Positions 48,501-58,140 of a stretch of 64,000 bases of DNA are shown here, piece by piece. Source of the stretch: Metopolophium dirhodum (lineage: Eukaryota; Arthropoda; Insecta; Hemiptera; Aphididae); the NCBI RefSeq assembly GCF_019925205.1, contig NC_083560.1, positions 61,827,266 through 61,891,265 of the forward strand. The letters run 5' to 3'. Below the pieces are notes generated by a model. It did not search any database, had not been told where the DNA came from, and saw only the letters and a list, made by a program, of their open reading frames with translations. Within the stretch, counting starts at the first letter, position 1, and the number at the start of each line of letters is the position of its first letter. The translations under genes and the position numbers were made by a program.

Positions 48501-50871
48501 AGTTCTCGGCCTGCACTGGGACACGAACACCGACAAATTTGTTTATCATACCAGCCTTCAACAGACTTCGTCTACGAAACGAGAAGTGTTGTCCGTCATT
48601 GCCCGCCTATTCGACCCCATCGGCGCCCTGGGACCAATGCTACTGTGGGCAAAGTGTTTTATGCAGCTTTTGTGGAGCAAGAAACTCGGGTGGGACGATC
48701 CGATGCCTGACGAGTTGCAATCCATGTGGCAACAGTTCTGCACAGAATTACCACTTGTGTTCGATTTAAGCCTACCACGTCACATCGAAGCCACTTGTCA
48801 ACAGGACATCCAGCTGCTAGGCTTCGCAGACGCGTCGATCAAAGGATATGCGGCTACCATTTACCTTCGTCTCGTCGATGCCGCCGGCAATATTTCTGTA
48901 AAATTCATTACCTGTAAAACTAAGGTTGCGCCTTTGAAGAGCTCGACCGCCGACGAGTCGCTATCGATACCACGCCTAGAACTGTGCGGTGCTCTGTTAT
49001 TGGCCCGTACCCTTCACCATGTGCATTCTGTTCTGTCCAGCGAAGTTCCCGTATCTCGTTTGCGAGCATGGTCAGACTCATCGGTCGTCTTGTCATGGTT
49101 GACGTCGGACCAAAAACATTTCAAGATCTTTGTAACAAATCGAGTTGCAAAAATAAGTCAATTGCTACCTGGTTGTATGTGGAGTTACGTCTCGACCAAC
49201 GACAACCCCGCGGATCCAGCTTCTCGTGGACTGTTGCCGAAATCAATGTTGTCCTCGTCCATCTATTGGAACGGTCCTGACTTCCTACGACTTCCCGAAG
49301 ACCAGTGGCCCCAATCGAGATTTATTCCGCTCACACCAGACCAGCTGCCGGAGACCCGACCGAATGTCATCACGACGTTGGCCGTCAATGTTCATCCGCC
49401 TTCACTCGAATTTATTGACCGATTTTCGTCGCTCGGTAAAATGCTGCGTGTATTGTCATACATATTGCGCTACCTGTGTCACCGTCTACGTCGACAACCT
49501 GTCCGCGTCGGTCCAATCACGTTTACCGAACGGGAAAGATCGTTATCGATCGCCGTGCAACGCACACAACAAGTTTATTTTTCAGACTTGAGAAAAATGT
49601 TAAAAAATGAATCCATGATTTCGCCGCCGTCCCTGGCACAACTAGCACCTTACGTCGACGAAAAGGGTATCATTCGAGTCGGAGGCCGTCTTCGCTTCGC
49701 TAGTGCCAGTCAGGACGCGAAGCACCCGATTTTGCTGCCGCGATCCTCACACCTCACCGAGCTGATTATTCGCCACTACCACCTGTCATTTCTGCACGGC
49801 GGCTCAAAATTAGTACTGTCAATGTTAAGCCAAAAATTTTGGATTTTGTCGGGTCGCGCTGCGGTTCGACGTGTCATATTTTCGTGCGTTCCGTGCACCC
49901 GTCACAAGGCTGTCCGCCCTCAGCCGATGATGGCAGATTTACCGTCCTACCGGGTCCAACCGCATCGACCTTTTTCGCACGTCGGGATGGATTACGGAGG
50001 CCCGTTCTTCGTGAAAGAACATCGCCGTCGGAATGCGCAATCAGTCAAGGTCTACTTAGCATTATTCATCTGTATGTCCGTTAAGGCAGTCCACCTCGAA
50101 ATCGTGTCGGATTTGAGCACGGAGGCCTTCCTTGCAGCCTTAGACCGTTTCGTCGCCCGTCGCGGCATCCCGTCCAACATTTATTCGGACTGTGGGACAA
50201 ATTACGTCGGCGCCGCGCGCCAGCTGAAAACGTTGTTCCGTGATGCCAAAGTTCAAGATCGTCTGTCATCACATCTGACCTGTGCGTGGCACTTCAACCC
50301 GCCCGCCGCCCCACATTTCGGTGGAATTTGGGAGGCTGGCATCAAAAGCACCAAATATCATTTCAAGCACGCCATCGGTCAACAGGTGTTGACATATGAG
50401 GAGTTCCTCACCTTGACCACCCGCATTGAGGGTATTTTAAACTCGAGACCAATCACGCCAACATCATCCGATCCGCACGACTTGAGTGCGCTAACGCCCG
50501 GGCACTTTCTGATAGGACAGCCGCTTCAAGCTTTACCCGAACCTGACCTCACCGACGTCCAAATCAACAGGCTGAATCGTTGGCAACTCATTCGACAGTG
50601 TCATCAATCCTACTGGAAACGGTGGTCACGTGAATATTTATCTACACTACAAGGACGACACAAATGGTTCAAGTCATCTCCGAATTTGACGATCGGTGAC
50701 ATGGTCATCGTTGAGGCCCCCTCTCGACCACCAACTGAGTGGCGTCTCGGTCGTGTCACCGAGGTCCACCCGGGATCAGACGAGGTTGTTCGCGTCGTGT
50801 CCGTGCGCACGCAGGACGGTGTCTACAAACGTCCGGTAGTGAAACTTGTGCGTTTACCAGTCGAGCCCTGA
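45598..50871 (+). CDS. Bel-Pao gag-pol polyprotein, unit 1
   Basis: Single intact frame of 1757 codons encoding the retrotransposon polyprotein. Gag: a DUF1759-like region from about residue 134 (LPKIKLPMFDGN, LLSWRSF) to 300, then three zinc knuckles starting at C353 (CX2CX4HX4C), C387 (CX2CX4HX4C) and C406 (CX2CX4HX4H). Protease: DSG at 485-487. Reverse transcriptase: D826 in SADIVKMY and YVDD at 902-905. RNase H: D1078 (FADAS), E1128 (PRLELCG), D1160 (WSDSS), D1206 (DNPAD). Integrase: HHCC zinc site around H1395/H1400/C1430/C1433 and catalytic D1465, D1531, E1579; a DUF5641-like tail from about 1660. The ATG follows the PBS by some 70 bp, in a good context (CGTCATGG). Gag and pol share one frame, so no frameshift is needed. 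All catalytic residues are present; competence to transpose is inferred, not shown. Confidence 0.95.
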   Translation: MAPLKKEEDPVKVLLRGRVKRDNILNSVKNIHATALEARADIGKIPSLIIHAEELNKFVEQFQHQQDIIINALIDADRIAEFEQVDRPLITSMESMRLEIKTIVASAVPVSTSESKSSSSSFTNSVPQQQFVALPKIKLPMFDGNLLSWRSFRDIYISLVHDNQHIDDAQRFHHLLSCLSGSALAIIKSIPLSAANYPIAWDALSERYNNKRLLASAHMDKLFAFKPIAHESLPALIEFVNTFKENVSIIKSLGVDDLSSFLLFHMCSRVLDPTTLQLFESSTSQSTIPTFDELVNFVQHRCKILENLTKSNKVGRNEKPFEKPDVRGKHTKSTKSVFAATTSASTKFKTRNCLYCDKPDHRIYQCPKLTGMTVDKRRDVVLARKLCFACLSSSHMVNTCPSTKGCFSCNSKRHHTLLHREQNQTSTVDNTTSNSTPVPQPTTSSGNSSSFVGAACTNSTVVLGTAIVHIKDAWEQVHCVRVLLDSGSQISAMTSDCAARLGLSKRRYKSDIVGFAQSPVSHVQGITRCQFSSHVKPDYLFPSVDLVVLKQITTAMPATRLPATVRQQYQHLRLADDKFDTPSRIDVLFGADILPSLIRPHAGVEHHSGLPSALDTQLGWIIFGSFSTPNKSPPVTLTTAVAPPSIEDLIKKFWLIEEPAAPSSPTTEDQWCEEYFTKSTSRDTTGRFCVALPFRHLFTGPTQQHGTSHHGLGDSRSIALKRFYNLEKRLAKDPVLYAAYRQFMSTYRSLGHMVPAPSPGIYFIPHHAVFKADGDMSKIRVVFDASSASSSGRSLNDILCTGPKLQVDLRDILLRCRMHRYILSADIVKMYRQMLIRPEDRAFQHIFWRDAPSDDVVEFQLCTITYGLNCAPYLAIRCLHELDSQDGNRFPLAKDVLTRTAYVDDIVIGADTEELLLRRKTDIVGLLRSCACELSKWTSNSTAVLESVPSGDRVQAISFDPQEEHAVKVLGLHWDTNTDKFVYHTSLQQTSSTKREVLSVIARLFDPIGALGPMLLWAKCFMQLLWSKKLGWDDPMPDELQSMWQQFCTELPLVFDLSLPRHIEATCQQDIQLLGFADASIKGYAATIYLRLVDAAGNISVKFITCKTKVAPLKSSTADESLSIPRLELCGALLLARTLHHVHSVLSSEVPVSRLRAWSDSSVVLSWLTSDQKHFKIFVTNRVAKISQLLPGCMWSYVSTNDNPADPASRGLLPKSMLSSSIYWNGPDFLRLPEDQWPQSRFIPLTPDQLPETRPNVITTLAVNVHPPSLEFIDRFSSLGKMLRVLSYILRYLCHRLRRQPVRVGPITFTERERSLSIAVQRTQQVYFSDLRKMLKNESMISPPSLAQLAPYVDEKGIIRVGGRLRFASASQDAKHPILLPRSSHLTELIIRHYHLSFLHGGSKLVLSMLSQKFWILSGRAAVRRVIFSCVPCTRHKAVRPQPMMADLPSYRVQPHRPFSHVGMDYGGPFFVKEHRRRNAQSVKVYLALFICMSVKAVHLEIVSDLSTEAFLAALDRFVARRGIPSNIYSDCGTNYVGAARQLKTLFRDAKVQDRLSSHLTCAWHFNPPAAPHFGGIWEAGIKSTKYHFKHAIGQQVLTYEEFLTLTTRIEGILNSRPITPTSSDPHDLSALTPGHFLIGQPLQALPEPDLTDVQINRLNRWQLIRQCHQSYWKRWSREYLSTLQGRHKWFKSSPNLTIGDMVIVEAPSRPPTEWRLGRVTEVHPGSDEVVRVVSVRTQDGVYKRPVVKLVRLPVEP

Positions 50872-51114
50872 TCTTATCCTCATCTCCCAAGGTCCTCATT
50901 GTTTATTATTCTTTATTTTTTTTGTGTGTGCAACAGTCACATTCTCGTTCATGTTATTTATTTATTTGTCTATTGATGAGTGTCAGGTACAATGTAATTT
51001 TTTTTAATTATTATTTATTTCCATGTTATCATGTATTTTTTTTTTTCTCGCACCGTATTTGTTGTAATGTGTATGATCTGAACTTCAACGTCCATATTCA
51101 TGTTTGATGATCTC
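50872..51114 (+). other. 3' untranslated part of Bel-Pao unit 1
   Basis: Between the gag-pol stop and the pre-PPT hairpin. T-rich, with no envelope or accessory frame. Confidence 0.8.
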
Positions 51115-51138
51115 TTGAAAGACGCCCTGGTCTTTCAA
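51115..51138 (+). repeat. Pre-PPT hairpin, unit 1
   Basis: TTGAAAGAC and GTCTTTCAA form a perfect 9-bp stem with the 6-nt loop GCCCTG, ending 3 nt before the polypurine tract. Confidence 0.75.
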
Positions 51139-51141
51139 CGC

Positions 51142-51151
51142 GGGGAGGAAA
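51142..51151 (+). other. Polypurine tract, unit 1
   Basis: GGGGAGGAAA immediately before the middle LTR: the expected primer site for plus-strand DNA synthesis. Confidence 0.85.
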
Positions 51152-52491
51152 TGTTGGGTACACAATCGGCGGTTCGTATTTCCGCGCGGTTGTATGCGAT
51201 ATGACTAGGTCATAATGTTGTCACCCTGCCGCCCAGCCGCCGAAAAGTGTGCGAGCGAACTTTGCACCTCCAGAGTGGGGACGGTCTCGCCACAGTCGTG
51301 CCTCCAGCGATCCGCACCCGCCGCCATGCAAAAGTCGTCGCTTCTAAGCCGTCTAGGCAACATGTTGTTTTTCCGCCGTCTTGGCACTTTTATTGGTAAA
51401 CCACATTTTTAATCAACGCGATCCGGTGAGCCTTCGCTGCTCACGAACTCATCGTGTATGTACGTTTTGTTGTTTTCTTCGCGTTTCGAGTTCTGGCCGT
51501 CCGCGCCGACACCGCGGCTTGATTTATTGTCCGCCGCCCGTCCGAGCTTCGCAGTGGGACCCCGGGCCGTGGTTGCCCACGTGTTTGCAGATTGAGCCGC
51601 CCGTGTTCTTCTCATGTCGCGCCGTGCGTAGTGCCGACAACGTGTATCGCTCGACCGCCTGTGTCGTGATACAACACCGTTTATTAGTTTTTCCGTCGCT
51701 CGCCCGACTCGCTGTGCGTTTCGAGCCCTGCTCGCTTCGCACCCACGTGTTCCGCCCGCCCGTCCTACGCAGTGCGAACCGTGGTCAAGCCATTTTTTTG
51801 TTGTCGTTTGTGCCGCGTCCCTACGCCGCGACAATTAATGTTTTCGCGTGACCGTTTCGCGATCTCCCTCTAACGGAAATACGAGTTCGTGTCCGCGTCG
51901 TCCAACACCTCGTCTTTACGTTTTGTACGCAGTGTCGTCGACCCATTCGTCGAAAGCGACGGGAGTGCAAGTGACGCCAGCCCCGATTGCCGCCCGCAGC
52001 TGTTGCAACGCTCCACTGGGTCAACTGCCGCGCCATCGTCGTGGTATCATCTTCCGTCCTTATCAGGTCGTACACACGCGATTTATTTGTCAACAAACAC
52101 TATTTTCTTTTGCATTTGTATTATTTTTTTTGTTTCTTGATTTATTGATTCACGCGATCGTATGTGATCGCGCTTATAATACTAACCCTAGTCAGTAAGA
52201 GAGTCTTTTGCAGAACACCACAATAAATTGTTCTGCACCATATTTATCGACCCATTGTTGTTATTGTAATTAGGTACCTCTCATTCATCACCTTAGCACT
52301 CATACATCCTAAAGATTTGAACCTAGCTTTAATACAGTCCACTTTCGATCTCTCACTCTCCCCTCCTTACAGGGCTATCGACAGGTACCTACGACTTAAG
52401 TAACTACACGCCCGACGCATAACGTGTTGGCCGCCGTCCGTGCGCGCACGTATCCGTCACCGGCTTTACAGGTGCAGCCGTCATCCGCACA
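51152..52491 (+). repeat. Bel-Pao LTR 2 (shared middle LTR)
   Basis: Identical, at every position compared, to LTR 1 and LTR 3. It serves as the 3' LTR of unit 1 and 5' LTR of unit 2, entered from a normal PPT and left through a normal PBS, with no target duplication on either side. Confidence 0.95.
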
Positions 52492-52496
52492 TTGTT

Positions 52497-52514
52497 TGGT
52501 CCTTCGGGCCGGAT
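52497..52514 (+). other. Primer binding site, unit 2
   Basis: Same sequence and spacing as 45508-45525, 6989 bp downstream. Confidence 0.7.
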
Positions 52515-52586
52515 TTATTTTCGTGTAATTACTTCGTCACAATCGTACCTCATCACGTAATCATTTAATTTCGTATTCGTATCGTC

Positions 52587-55500
52587 ATGGCACCACTAAA
52601 GAAAGAAGAGGATCCGGTAAAGGTTCTACTGCGAGGTCGCGTCAAACGCGATAACATATTAAATTCGGTTAAAAATATTCACGCCACAGCATTAGAGGCA
52701 CGCGCTGATATTGGGAAAATACCGTCGTTAATTATTCACGCTGAAGAACTAAATAAGTTCGTCGAACAATTTCAACATCAACAAGACATCATTATTAACG
52801 CATTAATCGACGCCGACCGTATTGCTGAGTTTGAACAGGTTGATCGTCCGTTGATTACTTCCATGGAATCCATGCGTCTTGAAATAAAAACAATTGTCGC
52901 GAGTGCCGTTCCTGTGTCTACTTCCGAAAGTAAATCGTCGTCTTCGTCGTTCACCAATTCCGTGCCACAACAACAATTCGTCGCGTTACCTAAAATTAAA
53001 TTACCTATGTTCGACGGCAACTTACTATCGTGGCGATCGTTTCGCGATATATATATATCACTCGTACATGATAACCAACACATAGATGACGCACAGCGTT
53101 TTCATCACTTACTGTCGTGTCTATCTGGTTCAGCGTTGGCTATTATTAAATCTATACCGTTGTCCGCGGCTAACTACCCGATCGCGTGGGACGCGTTGTC
53201 CGAGCGTTACAACAATAAACGTTTGTTAGCTTCCGCTCACATGGACAAATTATTCGCCTTTAAACCAATCGCTCATGAATCACTACCAGCTTTAATTGAG
53301 TTCGTCAATACATTTAAGGAAAATGTATCAATAATTAAATCGCTGGGGGTCGATGACCTTTCGAGTTTTTTGCTGTTCCATATGTGCTCTCGCGTTCTCG
53401 ACCCGACCACGTTACAACTGTTCGAATCTAGTACGTCACAGTCAACTATTCCGACTTTTGACGAATTAGTAAATTTTGTGCAACATCGATGTAAGATTTT
53501 GGAAAATCTTACAAAATCTAATAAAGTCGGTCGCAACGAAAAACCGTTCGAAAAACCGGATGTTCGCGGTAAACATACCAAATCGACTAAATCAGTGTTC
53601 GCTGCTACTACGTCCGCTTCGACTAAATTTAAGACTAGGAATTGTTTATATTGTGATAAGCCCGATCATAGAATATATCAATGTCCGAAACTCACCGGAA
53701 TGACTGTTGATAAACGACGAGACGTTGTATTAGCTCGTAAATTGTGTTTCGCGTGTTTGAGTTCGAGTCATATGGTCAATACGTGTCCGTCGACCAAGGG
53801 TTGTTTTTCGTGCAACAGTAAGCGTCATCACACCCTACTACATCGTGAACAAAATCAAACGTCAACTGTAGATAATACGACTTCGAATAGTACCCCGGTA
53901 CCCCAACCCACCACGTCGAGTGGTAATTCTAGCTCGTTTGTCGGTGCCGCCTGCACCAATTCTACCGTCGTACTAGGTACAGCGATTGTTCACATTAAAG
54001 ATGCGTGGGAACAAGTACATTGCGTACGCGTACTGCTCGATAGTGGCTCGCAGATTTCCGCCATGACTAGTGATTGTGCAGCGCGGCTTGGACTTTCGAA
54101 ACGTCGTTACAAGTCTGACATCGTAGGTTTCGCACAAAGTCCTGTGTCCCACGTTCAAGGTATAACCCGCTGTCAATTTTCGTCACACGTTAAACCAGAT
54201 TATTTATTCCCGTCTGTTGACTTAGTTGTTCTAAAACAAATTACCACTGCCATGCCAGCTACTCGGTTACCAGCGACCGTGCGTCAACAATATCAACACC
54301 TTCGACTCGCCGATGACAAATTCGACACTCCGTCTCGCATCGACGTTTTATTCGGTGCGGATATCCTACCAAGTCTGATCCGCCCACACGCGGGTGTGGA
54401 ACATCATTCGGGTTTACCATCGGCCCTTGACACTCAGCTTGGCTGGATAATTTTCGGTTCATTTTCTACTCCGAACAAGTCACCTCCAGTCACGCTGACC
54501 ACCGCAGTCGCTCCGCCCTCAATCGAAGATTTAATTAAAAAATTCTGGTTGATCGAAGAACCCGCCGCACCGTCGTCACCTACCACGGAAGACCAGTGGT
54601 GTGAAGAGTATTTTACTAAGTCTACCTCGCGTGATACGACAGGTCGATTTTGTGTCGCCCTACCATTTCGCCATTTGTTCACCGGCCCAACTCAACAGCA
54701 TGGTACATCGCATCACGGTCTCGGTGATTCGCGTTCTATAGCGCTGAAAAGATTCTATAATCTAGAAAAGCGATTAGCCAAGGATCCCGTGCTGTATGCG
54801 GCGTATCGTCAGTTCATGTCCACCTACCGTTCGCTGGGACACATGGTGCCAGCCCCGTCACCGGGCATCTATTTTATTCCGCATCATGCCGTATTCAAAG
54901 CCGACGGTGACATGTCCAAAATACGTGTCGTGTTCGACGCATCATCCGCCTCGTCATCCGGTCGCTCCTTGAACGATATATTGTGCACCGGACCGAAGCT
55001 GCAAGTCGATCTACGCGATATTCTACTCCGCTGCCGTATGCATCGATATATTCTGTCCGCCGACATTGTCAAAATGTACCGACAAATGTTAATTCGTCCA
55101 GAAGACAGGGCATTTCAACATATTTTTTGGCGTGACGCGCCTAGCGACGACGTCGTTGAATTTCAATTGTGTACCATCACGTACGGCCTCAACTGTGCGC
55201 CGTATCTAGCCATACGTTGTCTACACGAGCTCGACAGCCAAGACGGTAATCGGTTTCCGTTAGCCAAAGACGTTCTCACCAGAACCGCCTACGTCGATGA
55301 TATCGTCATCGGCGCCGACACTGAAGAGCTATTGTTACGTCGAAAAACGGACATCGTCGGTCTACTGCGCAGCTGTGCCTGCGAGTTGAGTAAGTGGACC
55401 AGCAATAGCACCGCCGTACTCGAGTCTGTTCCTTCCGGGGACCGAGTACAGGCCATATCATTCGACCCTCAAGAAGAACACGCCGTGAAAGTTCTCGGCC

Positions 55501-57860
55501 TGCACTGGGACACGAACACCGACAAATTTGTTTATCATACCAGCCTTCAACAGACTTCGTCTACGAAACGAGAAGTGTTGTCCGTCATTGCCCGCCTATT
55601 CGACCCCATCGGCGCCCTGGGACCAATGCTACTGTGGGCAAAGTGTTTTATGCAGCTTTTGTGGAGCAAGAAACTCGGGTGGGACGATCCGATGCCTGAC
55701 GAGTTGCAATCCATGTGGCAACAGTTCTGCACAGAATTACCACTTGTGTTCGATTTAAGCCTACCACGTCACATCGAAGCCACTTGTCAACAGGACATCC
55801 AGCTGCTAGGCTTCGCAGACGCGTCGATCAAAGGATATGCGGCTACCATTTACCTTCGTCTCGTCGATGCCGCCGGCAATATTTCTGTAAAATTCATTAC
55901 CTGTAAAACTAAGGTTGCGCCTTTGAAGAGCTCGACCGCCGACGAGTCGCTATCGATACCACGCCTAGAACTGTGCGGTGCTCTGTTATTGGCCCGTACC
56001 CTTCACCATGTGCATTCTGTTCTGTCCAGCGAAGTTCCCGTATCTCGTTTGCGAGCATGGTCAGACTCATCGGTCGTCTTGTCATGGTTGACGTCGGACC
56101 AAAAACATTTCAAGATCTTTGTAACAAATCGAGTTGCAAAAATAAGTCAATTGCTACCTGGTTGTATGTGGAGTTACGTCTCGACCAACGACAACCCCGC
56201 GGATCCAGCTTCTCGTGGACTGTTGCCGAAATCAATGTTGTCCTCGTCCATCTATTGGAACGGTCCTGACTTCCTACGACTTCCCGAAGACCAGTGGCCC
56301 CAATCGAGATTTATTCCGCTCACACCAGACCAGCTGCCGGAGACCCGACCGAATGTCATCACGACGTTGGCCGTCAATGTTCATCCGCCTTCACTCGAAT
56401 TTATTGACCGATTTTCGTCGCTCGGTAAAATGCTGCGTGTATTGTCATACATATTGCGCTACCTGTGTCACCGTCTACGTCGACAACCTGTCCGCGTCGG
56501 TCCAATCACGTTTACCGAACGGGAAAGATCGTTATCGATCGCCGTGCAACGCACACAACAAGTTTATTTTTCAGACTTGAGAAAAATGTTAAAAAATGAA
56601 TCCATGATTTCGCCGCCGTCCCTGGCACAACTAGCACCTTACGTCGACGAAAAGGGTATCATTCGAGTCGGAGGCCGTCTTCGCTTCGCTAGTGCCAGTC
56701 AGGACGCGAAGCACCCGATTTTGCTGCCGCGATCCTCACACCTCACCGAGCTGATTATTCGCCACTACCACCTGTCATTTCTGCACGGCGGCTCAAAATT
56801 AGTACTGTCAATGTTAAGCCAAAAATTTTGGATTTTGTCGGGTCGCGCTGCGGTTCGACGTGTCATATTTTCGTGCGTTCCGTGCACCCGTCACAAGGCT
56901 GTCCGCCCTCAGCCGATGATGGCAGATTTACCGTCCTACCGGGTCCAACCGCATCGACCTTTTTCGCACGTCGGGATGGATTACGGAGGCCCGTTCTTCG
57001 TGAAAGAACATCGCCGTCGGAATGCGCAATCAGTCAAGGTCTACTTAGCATTATTCATCTGTATGTCCGTTAAGGCAGTCCACCTCGAAATCGTGTCGGA
57101 TTTGAGCACGGAGGCCTTCCTTGCAGCCTTAGACCGTTTCGTCGCCCGTCGCGGCATCCCGTCCAACATTTATTCGGACTGTGGGACAAATTACGTCGGC
57201 GCCGCGCGCCAGCTGAAAACGTTGTTCCGTGATGCCAAAGTTCAAGATCGTCTGTCATCACATCTGACCTGTGCGTGGCACTTCAACCCGCCCGCCGCCC
57301 CACATTTCGGTGGAATTTGGGAGGCTGGCATCAAAAGCACCAAATATCATTTCAAGCACGCCATCGGTCAACAGGTGTTGACATATGAGGAGTTCCTCAC
57401 CTTGACCACCCGCATTGAGGGTATTTTAAACTCGAGACCAATCACGCCAACATCATCCGATCCGCACGACTTGAGTGCGCTAACGCCCGGGCACTTTCTG
57501 ATAGGACAGCCGCTTCAAGCTTTACCCGAACCTGACCTCACCGACGTCCAAATCAACAGGCTGAATCGTTGGCAACTCATTCGACAGTGTCATCAATCCT
57601 ACTGGAAACGGTGGTCACGTGAATATTTATCTACACTACAAGGACGACACAAATGGTTCAAGTCATCTCCGAATTTGACGATCGGTGACATGGTCATCGT
57701 TGAGGCCCCCTCTCGACCACCAACTGAGTGGCGTCTCGGTCGTGTCACCGAGGTCCACCCGGGATCAGACGAGGTTGTTCGCGTCGTGTCCGTGCGCACG
57801 CAGGACGGTGTCTACAAACGTCCGGTAGTGAAACTTGTGCGTTTACCAGTCGAGCCCTGA
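52587..57860 (+). CDS. Bel-Pao gag-pol polyprotein, unit 2
   Basis: Second 1757-codon polyprotein, identical residue for residue to that at 45598-50871 and displaced by exactly 6989 bp. The same gag zinc knuckles, DSG protease site, YVDD reverse transcriptase, RNase H acidic residues and DDE integrase are present without stop or frameshift. Full identity, including silent sites in every segment compared, means the two units separated very recently or are an assembly duplicate. Only this unit is adjacent to the last LTR; a transcript from the first LTR that reads past the middle poly(A) signal could in principle include both frames. Confidence 0.95.
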   Translation: MAPLKKEEDPVKVLLRGRVKRDNILNSVKNIHATALEARADIGKIPSLIIHAEELNKFVEQFQHQQDIIINALIDADRIAEFEQVDRPLITSMESMRLEIKTIVASAVPVSTSESKSSSSSFTNSVPQQQFVALPKIKLPMFDGNLLSWRSFRDIYISLVHDNQHIDDAQRFHHLLSCLSGSALAIIKSIPLSAANYPIAWDALSERYNNKRLLASAHMDKLFAFKPIAHESLPALIEFVNTFKENVSIIKSLGVDDLSSFLLFHMCSRVLDPTTLQLFESSTSQSTIPTFDELVNFVQHRCKILENLTKSNKVGRNEKPFEKPDVRGKHTKSTKSVFAATTSASTKFKTRNCLYCDKPDHRIYQCPKLTGMTVDKRRDVVLARKLCFACLSSSHMVNTCPSTKGCFSCNSKRHHTLLHREQNQTSTVDNTTSNSTPVPQPTTSSGNSSSFVGAACTNSTVVLGTAIVHIKDAWEQVHCVRVLLDSGSQISAMTSDCAARLGLSKRRYKSDIVGFAQSPVSHVQGITRCQFSSHVKPDYLFPSVDLVVLKQITTAMPATRLPATVRQQYQHLRLADDKFDTPSRIDVLFGADILPSLIRPHAGVEHHSGLPSALDTQLGWIIFGSFSTPNKSPPVTLTTAVAPPSIEDLIKKFWLIEEPAAPSSPTTEDQWCEEYFTKSTSRDTTGRFCVALPFRHLFTGPTQQHGTSHHGLGDSRSIALKRFYNLEKRLAKDPVLYAAYRQFMSTYRSLGHMVPAPSPGIYFIPHHAVFKADGDMSKIRVVFDASSASSSGRSLNDILCTGPKLQVDLRDILLRCRMHRYILSADIVKMYRQMLIRPEDRAFQHIFWRDAPSDDVVEFQLCTITYGLNCAPYLAIRCLHELDSQDGNRFPLAKDVLTRTAYVDDIVIGADTEELLLRRKTDIVGLLRSCACELSKWTSNSTAVLESVPSGDRVQAISFDPQEEHAVKVLGLHWDTNTDKFVYHTSLQQTSSTKREVLSVIARLFDPIGALGPMLLWAKCFMQLLWSKKLGWDDPMPDELQSMWQQFCTELPLVFDLSLPRHIEATCQQDIQLLGFADASIKGYAATIYLRLVDAAGNISVKFITCKTKVAPLKSSTADESLSIPRLELCGALLLARTLHHVHSVLSSEVPVSRLRAWSDSSVVLSWLTSDQKHFKIFVTNRVAKISQLLPGCMWSYVSTNDNPADPASRGLLPKSMLSSSIYWNGPDFLRLPEDQWPQSRFIPLTPDQLPETRPNVITTLAVNVHPPSLEFIDRFSSLGKMLRVLSYILRYLCHRLRRQPVRVGPITFTERERSLSIAVQRTQQVYFSDLRKMLKNESMISPPSLAQLAPYVDEKGIIRVGGRLRFASASQDAKHPILLPRSSHLTELIIRHYHLSFLHGGSKLVLSMLSQKFWILSGRAAVRRVIFSCVPCTRHKAVRPQPMMADLPSYRVQPHRPFSHVGMDYGGPFFVKEHRRRNAQSVKVYLALFICMSVKAVHLEIVSDLSTEAFLAALDRFVARRGIPSNIYSDCGTNYVGAARQLKTLFRDAKVQDRLSSHLTCAWHFNPPAAPHFGGIWEAGIKSTKYHFKHAIGQQVLTYEEFLTLTTRIEGILNSRPITPTSSDPHDLSALTPGHFLIGQPLQALPEPDLTDVQINRLNRWQLIRQCHQSYWKRWSREYLSTLQGRHKWFKSSPNLTIGDMVIVEAPSRPPTEWRLGRVTEVHPGSDEVVRVVSVRTQDGVYKRPVVKLVRLPVEP

Positions 57861-58103
57861 TCTTATCCTCATCTCCCAAGGTCCTCATTGTTTATTATTC
57901 TTTATTTTTTTTGTGTGTGCAACAGTCACATTCTCGTTCATGTTATTTATTTATTTGTCTATTGATGAGTGTCAGGTACAATGTAATTTTTTTTAATTAT
58001 TATTTATTTCCATGTTATCATGTATTTTTTTTTTTCTCGCACCGTATTTGTTGTAATGTGTATGATCTGAACTTCAACGTCCATATTCATGTTTGATGAT
58101 CTC
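57861..58103 (+). other. 3' untranslated part of Bel-Pao unit 2
   Basis: Copy of 50872-51114; no additional frame. Confidence 0.8.
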
Positions 58104-58127
58104 TTGAAAGACGCCCTGGTCTTTCAA
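58104..58127 (+). repeat. Pre-PPT hairpin, unit 2
   Basis: Copy of the 9-bp stem, 6-nt loop hairpin at 51115-51138. Confidence 0.75.
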
Positions 58128-58130
58128 CGC

Positions 58131-58140
58131 GGGGAGGAAA
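58131..58140 (+). other. Polypurine tract, unit 2
   Basis: GGGGAGGAAA immediately before the last LTR. Confidence 0.85.

Noticed and set aside
45789..50810. Dozens of antisense and off-frame open frames inside gag-pol
   Set aside because: Shadows of the 1757-codon frame; none has a recognisable domain.
50872..51151. Possible envelope gene downstream of gag-pol
   Set aside because: Only about 280 bp, with no suitable frame, before the LTR; the element is a plain retrotransposon.
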